A DNA stretch of 19,582 nt from assembly GCA_017532885.1 (NCBI GenBank), contig JAFXIS010000090.1, forward strand, positions 1 to 19,582. The letters run 5' to 3'. Under the pieces are notes generated by a model. It did not search any database. It saw nothing but the letters and a program-made list of their open reading frames with translations, and was not told the origin of the DNA. Numbering within the stretch: position 1 is the stretch's first letter; the number at the start of each line of letters is the position of its first letter. A program made the position numbers and the translations under genes. This DNA comes from Alistipes sp. GTDB lineage: Bacteria > Bacteroidota > Bacteroidia > Bacteroidales > Rikenellaceae. Positions 1 through 6,757 of the stretch are shown in pieces.

Positions 1-586
1 TAACCTGCATCTTCTCGGTGAGGTTGAACACAACGGCTGTCTCCGAGTTAAGACCAAGCTCCTTGTAGTTCTCAACCTTAGCCTTTGATGCGTTCAATAC
101 TACGAAATCGGGCTCACCGTAAACCTCCAACTCAGCGTCAGTGGGGCGGATAAACATATTCTTTACGAAGTGTGCCTGCCAAGCTACCTCCATGATGAAA
201 CGAATCTTGAGGCGGCTGTTCTCGTTAGCACCGCAGAAAGTATCAACAACATAAAGCTTCTTGTTTGAGAGCTCCTTTGAAGCCAACGCCTTCAATTCTG
301 CCCAAGCCTCCTTTGTTACAGGCTTGTTGTCGTTCTTGTACTCCTCAGATGTCCACCAGATGGTATCCTTTGATGTCTCATCCATTACGAAGAACTTATC
401 CTTGGGTGAACGACCTGTGTAAACACCTGTCATTACATTTACAGCACCCATCTCGGTAACAACACCCTTGTCGAAGCCTGTAAGGCCGGGCTTTGTCTCC
501 TCGCGGAAGAGCTCATCGTAAGAGGGATTGTAAATCACCTCGGTAGTACCGGTAATACCGTACTTTGTCAAATCAATCTTTGCCAT
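1..586 (-). CDS. pckA: Phosphoenolpyruvate carboxykinase (ATP), N-terminal part, cut by the window edge
   Basis: Cytosolic enzyme interconverting oxaloacetate plus ATP with PEP, CO2 and ADP; in anaerobic Bacteroidetes it often runs toward oxaloacetate to feed succinate formation (family knowledge). Reading the minus strand from the ATG at 586 gives 195 codons of uninterrupted protein starting [17 protein letters not shown]. It contains the substrate-binding motif [12 protein letters not shown] (residues 54-65; Arg59 matches the substrate-binding Arg of the family) and the stretches VVDTFCGAN and [16 protein letters not shown], which are near-identical to the well-known enterobacterial enzyme. 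The family is about 530-540 residues, so roughly two thirds lies beyond the left edge, including the P-loop. The gene is divergent from hemW and has its own promoter-like element about 130 bp upstream. No frameshift is visible. Confidence 0.96.
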   Translation of the reverse strand, partial: MAKIDLTKYGITGTTEVIYNPSYDELFREETKPGLTGFDKGVVTEMGAVNVMTGVYTGRSPKDKFFVMDETSKDTIWWTSEEYKNDNKPVTKEAWAELKALASKELSNKKLYVVDTFCGANENSRLKIRFIMEVAWQAHFVKNMFIRPTDAELEVYGEPDFVVLNASKAKVENYKELGLNSETAVVFNLTEKMQV

Positions 587-717
587 AGTTTTTGTTCTTA
601 TTTTAGTTAAACTTCTACTTCTCAATTTAGTTTTGTTTCGCTGTCGGCTTTGTCTGTTCATGCGGGTTTACTGTTATTTCGCAAACACCCTAATGAAAAG
701 CCCTTATTTCAGCGCTA

Positions 718-725
718 CAAAAATA
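718..725 (-). promoter_or_regulatory. Bacteroidetes -7 promoter element for pckA
   Basis: On the minus strand this reads TATTTTTG, an exact match to the Bacteroidetes primary-sigma -7 consensus TAnnTTTG. The -33 position at the expected 19-21 bp spacing holds only a weak TTTTC. Transcription would start near 711-713, giving a leader of about 125 nt. Confidence 0.6.
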
Positions 726-923
726 GTGAAAGAATTTGAATTGTGAAAAGAATAACACTAAAATTTTTCAAAAAAATTAATTATTTTTTCTGCCCGAACG
801 AAACTTGCTGGTTATCAACGCTTTGTAGATTTGTTTTTGAGGCCTGTTTTGTGGCGATTTTGATGGTGATTTGGCTATATGTCGAAGCGGTTTTGTTTAT
901 TGCCTTAAACTTCTAAAAAGTAA

Positions 924-944
924 TTTTGAATTTTGAATTTTGAA
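924..944 (+). repeat. Three perfect tandem heptamers TTTTGAA
   Basis: TTTTGAA occurs three times in a row, directly upstream of and overlapping the hemW promoter spacer. The first copy supplies the TTTG of the -33 element and the other two fill the spacer, so a change in copy number would shift promoter spacing by 7 bp. Confidence 0.8.
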
Positions 945-956
945 TTCGTATCTTTG
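925..956 (+). promoter_or_regulatory. hemW promoter (TTTG-N20-TATCTTTG)
   Basis: TTTG at 925-928, a 20-bp spacer and TATCTTTG at 949-956 match both elements of the Bacteroidetes consensus promoter exactly. The expected start of transcription, a few bases after 956, falls at about 961-964, practically on the hemW ATG at 964. This argues against the in-frame TTG at 940 as the start codon. Confidence 0.75.
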
Positions 957-963
957 TGTTGTT

Positions 964-2076
964 ATGGCGGGACTATATTTTCATATACCTTTTTGTAAAC
1001 GCATTTGCGCCTATTGTGATTTTTTTCGCTCGGCGGATTTGCGCTATATGCCTCAGGTTGTGGAGGCTATGCACCAGGAGTTGGATGAGGCGTGTGATTT
1101 CCTGTCGGACAAGGAGTTGCGTACGATATATTTCGGAGGAGGAACACCCTCGCTTTTGGAACCTTCGCATTTTCAGCGCTTTATCGACCACGCCGATAGG
1201 AAGTTGGATTGTAGCGGGGTGGAGGAGATTACTATCGAGGCAAATCCCGATGATATAACAAGAAAATATGTCGAGGCGTTGCGTCTTACGGATGTTAATC
1301 GCGTGAGTCTCGGTGTGCAGTCGTTCGATGATGAGGAACTTCGTTTTATGAATCGTCGTCATAGTGCCGAGGATGCTGTTGCTGCTGTGAAACGCTTGCA
1401 GGATAGCGGTATCGAAAATATTACCATAGATTTAATATTCGGAGTGTCGGGGTTTGGCGAAGATGTGTTGCTGAAATCAATACGACAGGCTGTGGATTTG
1501 CAGGTGCAGCATATCTCGGCATATCATTTGACAATCGAGCCCTCGACGGCGTTTCATCGTAGGCTGTGCCGTGGCGAGTTGAGCGTTGTGGAGGAGGAGC
1601 GTAGTGAAATGGAATATGCGCTGATTGAGAATGAGTTGCGTAATGCGGGATTTGAACATTACGAGGTGTCGAATTATGCCCGACCAGGATTCCGCTCGCG
1701 TCACAATTCATCATATTGGCAGGGTGTGCAGTATCTCGGAATTGGTGCCGGTGCGCACTCGTTTAATGGCGCGGAGAGGCGTTGGTGTCAGCAGAGGTTG
1801 TCAGATTATATAGTCAGTCGGGAATACCAATCGGAAATTCTTACAGAAAGAGATATCTATAATGAGTATGTCATGACTTCGTTACGAAGAGTTGAGGGCG
1901 TGGACCTCGCATTTGTCGCCCGAAGATTTGGTGTCGAAGTTCGGGAAAATCTGCTCGCGAGTGCCAAAATGTGGATAAAAAGCGGTGATTTATTGCTCGA
2001 TAAAGATTTTTTGCATATCCCAACTTCGCGTTTTTTGCTCTCCGATGCGGTTATAGAATCGCTATTTGAGGTGTAA
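964..2076 (+). CDS. hemW: Radical SAM heme chaperone HemW (HemN-like protein)
   Basis: Radical-SAM protein of the HemN/HemW family, often annotated as oxygen-independent coproporphyrinogen III oxidase. HemW proteins bind heme and act as heme chaperones rather than oxidases (family knowledge). Seen: the Fe-S motif C11-KRI-C15-AY-C18 followed by D-F; TIYFGGGTPSLL (SAM glycine motif); EITIEANPDD; VSLGVQSFDDEELRFMNRRH; and the HemW-type C-terminal stretch HYEVSNYARPG with GIGAGAHSF. The residue after the third Fe-S cysteine pair is not the extra Cys of true HemN (CxxxCxxCxC), which favours HemW. Length is 370 aa with the ATG at 964, normal for the family. That start puts MAGLYFHIPFC in register with HemW N-termini; the upstream TTG at 940 lies inside the promoter. 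The gene is monocistronic, divergent from pckA. Confidence 0.93.
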   Translation: MAGLYFHIPFCKRICAYCDFFRSADLRYMPQVVEAMHQELDEACDFLSDKELRTIYFGGGTPSLLEPSHFQRFIDHADRKLDCSGVEEITIEANPDDITRKYVEALRLTDVNRVSLGVQSFDDEELRFMNRRHSAEDAVAAVKRLQDSGIENITIDLIFGVSGFGEDVLLKSIRQAVDLQVQHISAYHLTIEPSTAFHRRLCRGELSVVEEERSEMEYALIENELRNAGFEHYEVSNYARPGFRSRHNSSYWQGVQYLGIGAGAHSFNGAERRWCQQRLSDYIVSREYQSEILTERDIYNEYVMTSLRRVEGVDLAFVARRFGVEVRENLLASAKMWIKSGDLLLDKDFLHIPTSRFLLSDAVIESLFEV

Positions 2077-2079
2077 TTA

Positions 2080-2114
2080 CTAAAAAATATTAAATTATTG
2101 TTAAGTTTTTTTAG
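2080..2114 (+). terminator. Possible A/T-rich hairpin after hemW
   Basis: CTAAAAAA (2080-2087) is complementary to TTTTTTAG (2107-2114), starting four bases after the hemW stop codon. The stem is made almost only of A-T pairs, so it would be weak. It is the only terminator-like structure before the next promoter. Confidence 0.3.
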
Positions 2115-2164
2115 AAAATCACTTTTGACACTCTTTTTTATGCTCTAATATAAATATATTGTAT

Positions 2165-2172
2165 TATCTTTG
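2165..2172 (+). promoter_or_regulatory. -7 promoter element of the glycogen gene block
   Basis: TATCTTTG is an exact TAnnTTTG match. No good -33 TTTG is found at 19-21 bp upstream; the upstream region is very A/T-rich (2130-2164). The predicted transcript start near 2178 gives a leader of about 150 nt that includes the hairpin at 2246-2289. Confidence 0.6.
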
Positions 2173-2245
2173 CGGCGGCATTTAGTGAGGGTATGCAGAC
2201 TTTTGCGGGAAAATTAAGTTTGTAACCTTTTCTTGAGTGCCGTTA

Positions 2246-2289
2246 TCTCTTTGAGTAGAGTGTAAATGAGAGGCTTATGCTCAAAGAGA
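2246..2289 (+). promoter_or_regulatory. Inverted repeat / hairpin in the leader of the glycogen synthase-phosphorylase mRNA
   Basis: TCTCTTTGAG (2246-2255) and CTCAAAGAGA (2280-2289) form a perfect 10-bp inverted repeat. It can be lengthened by a G-U and an A-U pair inward, around a loop of about 20 nt. It lies inside the predicted 5' leader and ends 42 nt before the ATG. It has no U-tract, so it is not a classical terminator; it could be an mRNA structural or protein-binding element, or a DNA operator. Confidence 0.5.
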
Positions 2290-2331
2290 GGGAGAATAGC
2301 AAAATTGCGAATTAACAAATAAAACTATTTT

Positions 2332-5300
2332 ATGGGTAATATGAAGATGCCTGACCATCTGTTTGAGGTGAGTTGGGAAGTATGTAACAAAATCGGCGGT
2401 ATTCATACCGTCATTGCTACGAAAGCATTAACCGTTACAAAGCGTATTGGCGATAACTATATCGTTATCGGCCCGGATTTGATGCAGGAGGGTGCTAATC
2501 CCGAATTTGAGATTGATAACACGCTGCTTGCTGCATGGCGCGAAAGACTCTATGAGGAGGGTATTCGTGTCCGTATCGGTCGTTGGAATGTTGTAGGTCG
2601 CCCTATCGCGATACTTATCGACTTTAAGTCACTCATTTCGCAGAAGGATGAGATTTTGAAGCAGTTGTGGGAGGATTATCATGTAGATTCAATCTCTGGA
2701 CAGTGGGATTACATCGAGCCCGTGCTCTTCGGTCACGCTGCCGGTATGGTTATCAAGTCGTATGTCGATAACTTCTGCTCTTCGGCAGATAAGATTGCAG
2801 CACACTTCCACGAGTGGATGACTGCATCGGGAGGTTTGTACTTGCGTAAGTACTCTCCTTATGTGGCAACCCTCTTCACTACACATGCTACGGTTGCAGG
2901 TCGTTGCATTGCAGGTAATAATCTGCCTTTGTACTCTGATATGCACAAGTATAACGCCGACGAGATGGCTCGCCGTTTCAATGTTATGGCAAAGCACTCT
3001 ATCGAGAAGATGGCTGCGTCATATCACGATGCATTCCTTACAGTTAGCGACATTACAGCTAATGAGTGTAAGTATTTGTTGGGTCGCGAGGTGACTCACA
3101 TCACTCCTAACGGCTTCGAGAATGATTTCGTATGGAAGGGTGAGGAGTTCGACCAGAAGCGTGCGGAGGCTCGTCGTGCAATGATTGAGGTTGCCGAGAG
3201 CTGCTTGGGTCACAAGTTTGTAAAGGAGCCGCTCATTATCGGTACCAGCGGTCGCTATGAGTTCCATAACAAGGGTCTTGATATCTTCATGGAGTCGTTG
3301 AAGCGTTTGGCTTCATGCTCACTCGACCGCGAGATTTTGGCTTATATCACCGTGCCTGCTGCAAATAATGGTCCTCGTGCCGACTTGGTTCGCCACCTTC
3401 AGGATGTTAAGCAGCCTATCGATGAGGGCCAGTGGAAGTTCTCTACTCACTACATCGATTCAAAGCAGTGGGATCCCGTATCGCAGGCAATCAAGGGTAG
3501 CATCCTTGAGCGTGAGGATTCGAAGGTTAAGGTTGTATTCGTACCTTCATACCTTAACGCAAATGATGGCGTATTCAATAAGAACTATTATGAGATGTTG
3601 GTGGGTATGGACTTCACCGCATTCCCATCATACTATGAGCCATGGGGATATACTCCGCTGGAGTCTATCGCATTCTCAATTCCTACCGTTACTTCAAACC
3701 TTTCAGGCTTCGGTTTGTGGGCTGTGAAGTTGGCGGAGCATGCAGGTGTTGAGGTTATTCGTCGTGACGACAACAACGATGCTTACGCTGTTGAGCAGTT
3801 GGTAGATTACACTTTGCGATTCTTGAACATGAATGATGTGGAGTTGGCTGCGGTGCGTGAGTCTGCTGGCGAAATCTCGAAGAAGGCATTGTGGGAGAAC
3901 TTCTACAAGCACTATGAGCGTGCATATGCTGAGGCTTTGGAGAACTCGGTAGTTCGTACAAACCGTACATTCATCGAGGATGGCGGTAACTATACCGAGC
4001 AGATTAACTTCGTGCGTCAGCAGCTCACTTCAAATAAGCCCTCTTGGCATCGTATGATGGTCGAGAAGCGTTTGCCCGAGCGTTTGAGCGCTTTGGAGAC
4101 AATTTCTCGTAACTTGTGGTGGTGCTGGACTCAGTCGGCTCGCGATTTGTTCGAGGGTATTGACCCCGAGTTGTGGAATGCTGTGGAGCGTAATCCTATC
4201 GCGCTTTTGGATAAGTTGCCTTTGGCTCGCATCAACGAGTTGGAGAAGGATAAGGAGTTCCTTGCAAAGTTGGATGCCGTAGCAGCACAGCTCGATGAGT
4301 ATATGTCGGAGAAACCCGATCCAAAGAGCGCCTCTATCGCATATTTCTCTATGGAGTACGGTTTGCACTCTTCGCTCAAAATTTATTCCGGAGGTTTGGG
4401 TATCTTGGCAGGTGACTACTTGAAGGAGGCGTCGGATAAGAATACTCCTATGGTGGCTGTCGGTTTGTTGTATCGCTATGGATACTTCACACAGCAGCTT
4501 TCGGCACAGGGTAGCCAGGTTGCCACTTACGAGGCTCAGAACTTCTCGAAGTTGCCTATCTCGCCCGTGCGCGATGAGGCAGGAAACTGGGTTACAATAC
4601 AGATTGCATTCCCCGGCCGTACATTGTCGGCTCGCGTTTGGAAGTGCCAGGTAGGTCGCACCGACCTCTTCTTGTTGGATGCCGACTATGAGGCAAACCG
4701 CGACGAGGATCGTCAGATTACATACTACCTCTATGGTGGCGATTGGGAGATGCGTCTAAAGCAGGAGTTGTTGCTCGGTGTTGGTGGTATCCGCGCACTT
4801 ACAAAGATGGGTGTAAAGCAGCAGGTATATCACTGCAACGAGGGTCACGCCGCATTTATCGGCATTGAGCGCATCCGCAACCTCATTGCTAAGAAGCGTC
4901 TGTCATTCTCTGAGGCTTTGGAGGTTGTGCGTTCATCTTCGCTCTTTACAACCCATACCCCCGTGCCCGCAGGTCACGATGCGTTCCCCGAGGCTATGAT
5001 GCGTCAGTATATGTCGCACTATCCTGAGGTTTTGGGTGTGACTTGGGAGCAGTTTATCAATTTGGGTAAGACTAATCCGAGCGATCCTAACGAGCGTTTC
5101 TCAATGTCGGTATTGGCATGTAACCTTTCTCAGGAGGTGAATGGTGTGTCGTGGTTGCACGGTGAGGTGTCGAAGGATATCTTGGGTAACATGTGGCCCG
5201 GATACTTCAAGAATGAGCTTCACATCGGTTATGTTACCAATGGTGTTCACTTCCCGACTTGGGTAGCATCGAACTTGCGTCGCCTCTACGAGAAGCACTT

Positions 5301-6576
5301 CCCTAACGGATTCAACAGCCATGTATATAACATCCCTGAGTGGCAGGGTGTTCATAAGATTGATGATGCCGAGCTCTGGCAGGAGCGTATCGCGCTTAAG
5401 ACTCGCCTTATCAACCATATCCGCAAGCGTTACAGCGATCCTAAGCAGGTGCGTTTCGATTCACCTCGCCAGATGGTGCAGACTGCAGAGCGTATCCGCA
5501 CAGATGTCTTGACTATCGGTTTTGCTCGTCGTTTTGCGACTTACAAGCGTGCTTACCTGTTGTTCACCAACTTGGAGCGCTTGTCAGCATTGGTAAATAA
5601 TAAGGAGCGCCCCGTGCAGTTCATCTTTGCCGGTAAGGCTCACCCCAATGATAAGCCGGGTCAGGACCTTATCAAGCGTATTATCGAGGTATCGTCTATG
5701 CCTGAGTTCGTAGGTAAGATTGTATTCTTGCAGAATTACGATATGGAGCTTGCTCGTCGCATGGTTCAGGGTGTTGATGTATGGTTGAATACTCCTACTC
5801 GCCCCTTGGAGGCATCAGGTACATCGGGTGAGAAGTGTGTGATGAATGGTGTTATGCAGTTCTCGGTACTTGATGGCTGGTGGGTTGAAGGTTACAAGGA
5901 GGGTGCAGGTTGGATGCTTCCTATGGAGCGTACATTCACCGAACAGAAGTTCCAGGATGAGTTGGATGCCGAGATGATTTACAACACCATCGAGGACCAG
6001 ATTGTACCTTTATATTATGACCGCAACGACGATGGTGTACCTCATCGTTGGTGTGACGCCATGAAGAAGTGTATCGCCGATATCGCCTCTAACTTTACTA
6101 TGAACCGTCAGTTGGTAGATTACGAGGACCGCTTCTACAATAAGCTTGCAGCGCGTAAGGAGCAGATGGTCGAGAACAACTATCGTATGGCTCGTGAGAT
6201 TGCAGCTTGGAAGCGTAAGGTCTCTGCCGCATGGGACGATGTGAAGATTATGAATGTTCAGCGCGTAGAGCTCTCGAATGAGGCAATCTTCGTTGATAAG
6301 AAGTATCTCTACGAGGTAGCCTTGGATGTAGCCTCTTTGCGTGCCGAGGATTTGGGCGTTGAGTTGGTTGTAGCTAAGCAAATCGAGGCCGGAGAGGCTG
6401 TGAATGTGGTTTCAACCAAGGCTCTTGAGCTCAAGAGCGTAGAAGGCCGCTTGGCAACCTTCTCTATCGACTATACCCCCGAGCGTACAGGCACATTCGA
6501 TGTAGCGTTGCGTGTATATCCTAAGAACGAGCGCTTGCCACACCGTATGGACTTCGCTTTGGTAAAGTGGGCATAA
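2332..6576 (+). CDS. Glycogen synthase (GT3) fused to alpha-glucan phosphorylase (GT35)
   Basis: A single 1414-aa cytosolic protein with two opposing activities. Residues 1 to about 560 resemble eukaryotic-type GT3 glycogen synthase, which extends glycogen from UDP-glucose. Seen here are the N-terminal donor loop GGIHTV (22-27), HFHEWMTASGG (from His158), LFTTHATVAGR and the catalytic E-x7-E motif E436-PWGYTPL-E444 followed by NLSGFG. From about residue 574 an alpha-glucan phosphorylase of the short MalP-like type begins: RMMVEKRLPERL, NLWWCW (594-599), YFSMEYGLHSSLKIYSGGLG, THTPVPAGHDAF and the PLP site EASGTSGEK with Lys1168. It would release glucose-1-phosphate. About 100 C-terminal residues look like a beta-sandwich domain. 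No stop or frameshift separates the halves. Start choice is uncertain by a few codons (Met1, Met4, Met6). First gene of the block; a hairpin and 181 bp separate it from the debranching gene. Fusions of this kind may be known in Bacteroidales annotations, but I cannot check. Confidence 0.94.
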   Translation: MGNMKMPDHLFEVSWEVCNKIGGIHTVIATKALTVTKRIGDNYIVIGPDLMQEGANPEFEIDNTLLAAWRERLYEEGIRVRIGRWNVVGRPIAILIDFKSLISQKDEILKQLWEDYHVDSISGQWDYIEPVLFGHAAGMVIKSYVDNFCSSADKIAAHFHEWMTASGGLYLRKYSPYVATLFTTHATVAGRCIAGNNLPLYSDMHKYNADEMARRFNVMAKHSIEKMAASYHDAFLTVSDITANECKYLLGREVTHITPNGFENDFVWKGEEFDQKRAEARRAMIEVAESCLGHKFVKEPLIIGTSGRYEFHNKGLDIFMESLKRLASCSLDREILAYITVPAANNGPRADLVRHLQDVKQPIDEGQWKFSTHYIDSKQWDPVSQAIKGSILEREDSKVKVVFVPSYLNANDGVFNKNYYEMLVGMDFTAFPSYYEPWGYTPLESIAFSIPTVTSNLSGFGLWAVKLAEHAGVEVIRRDDNNDAYAVEQLVDYTLRFLNMNDVELAAVRESAGEISKKALWENFYKHYERAYAEALENSVVRTNRTFIEDGGNYTEQINFVRQQLTSNKPSWHRMMVEKRLPERLSALETISRNLWWCWTQSARDLFEGIDPELWNAVERNPIALLDKLPLARINELEKDKEFLAKLDAVAAQLDEYMSEKPDPKSASIAYFSMEYGLHSSLKIYSGGLGILAGDYLKEASDKNTPMVAVGLLYRYGYFTQQLSAQGSQVATYEAQNFSKLPISPVRDEAGNWVTIQIAFPGRTLSARVWKCQVGRTDLFLLDADYEANRDEDRQITYYLYGGDWEMRLKQELLLGVGGIRALTKMGVKQQVYHCNEGHAAFIGIERIRNLIAKKRLSFSEALEVVRSSSLFTTHTPVPAGHDAFPEAMMRQYMSHYPEVLGVTWEQFINLGKTNPSDPNERFSMSVLACNLSQEVNGVSWLHGEVSKDILGNMWPGYFKNELHIGYVTNGVHFPTWVASNLRRLYEKHFPNGFNSHVYNIPEWQGVHKIDDAELWQERIALKTRLINHIRKRYSDPKQVRFDSPRQMVQTAERIRTDVLTIGFARRFATYKRAYLLFTNLERLSALVNNKERPVQFIFAGKAHPNDKPGQDLIKRIIEVSSMPEFVGKIVFLQNYDMELARRMVQGVDVWLNTPTRPLEASGTSGEKCVMNGVMQFSVLDGWWVEGYKEGAGWMLPMERTFTEQKFQDELDAEMIYNTIEDQIVPLYYDRNDDGVPHRWCDAMKKCIADIASNFTMNRQLVDYEDRFYNKLAARKEQMVENNYRMAREIAAWKRKVSAAWDDVKIMNVQRVELSNEAIFVDKKYLYEVALDVASLRAEDLGVELVVAKQIEAGEAVNVVSTKALELKSVEGRLATFSIDYTPERTGTFDVALRVYPKNERLPHRMDFALVKWA

Positions 6577-6594
6577 TGCCTAAAGATGTTTGCG

Positions 6595-6622
6595 CGTCGG
6601 GTGAGGTGAGTCTTGCCCGACG
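6595..6622 (+). terminator. Intercistronic hairpin after the synthase-phosphorylase gene
   Basis: CGTCGGG (6595-6601) and CCCGACG (6616-6622) form a perfect G/C-rich 7-bp stem, extendable by G-U pairing inward, 18 bp after the stop. The following bases are A-rich rather than T-rich, so it is more likely an mRNA-stabilising or attenuating element than a full terminator. The 181-bp gap to the next gene contains no clear TAnnTTTG promoter; its last 60 bases are very A/T-rich. Confidence 0.45.
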
Positions 6623-6757
6623 AAGCAAAAAGATGTAAAATGGCGCGCTTTTATGGATTTTTTGAGGTTTTTCCGCAGAAAATTATAAAACAGCGTACAT
6701 GTTTACGAAATTTTTATTAACTTTACTGAAAATAAATAATTTTTCAAAAACTTAAAT

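Larger units (their letters stand above)
587..963. other. Divergent intergenic region pckA / hemW
   Basis: This 377-bp stretch between two divergent genes holds no convincing ORF. It contains a minus-strand -7 element for pckA (718-725) and a very A/T-rich tract at about 750-790. It also has a possible extra plus-strand promoter (TTG at 805-807, 18-bp spacer, TAGATTTG at 826-833), then three heptamer repeats (924-944) and the hemW promoter (925-956). The pckA leader would be about 125 nt; I saw no recognisable riboswitch fold in it. Confidence 0.7.

Noticed and set aside
265..459. Plus-strand 64-codon frame
   Set aside because: Shadow of pckA on the opposite strand, where the protein match is unambiguous.
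940..963. TTG start extending HemW by eight residues
   Set aside because: The TTG lies within the promoter spacer and the added residues have no counterpart in HemW proteins; ATG 964 fits the family N-terminus.
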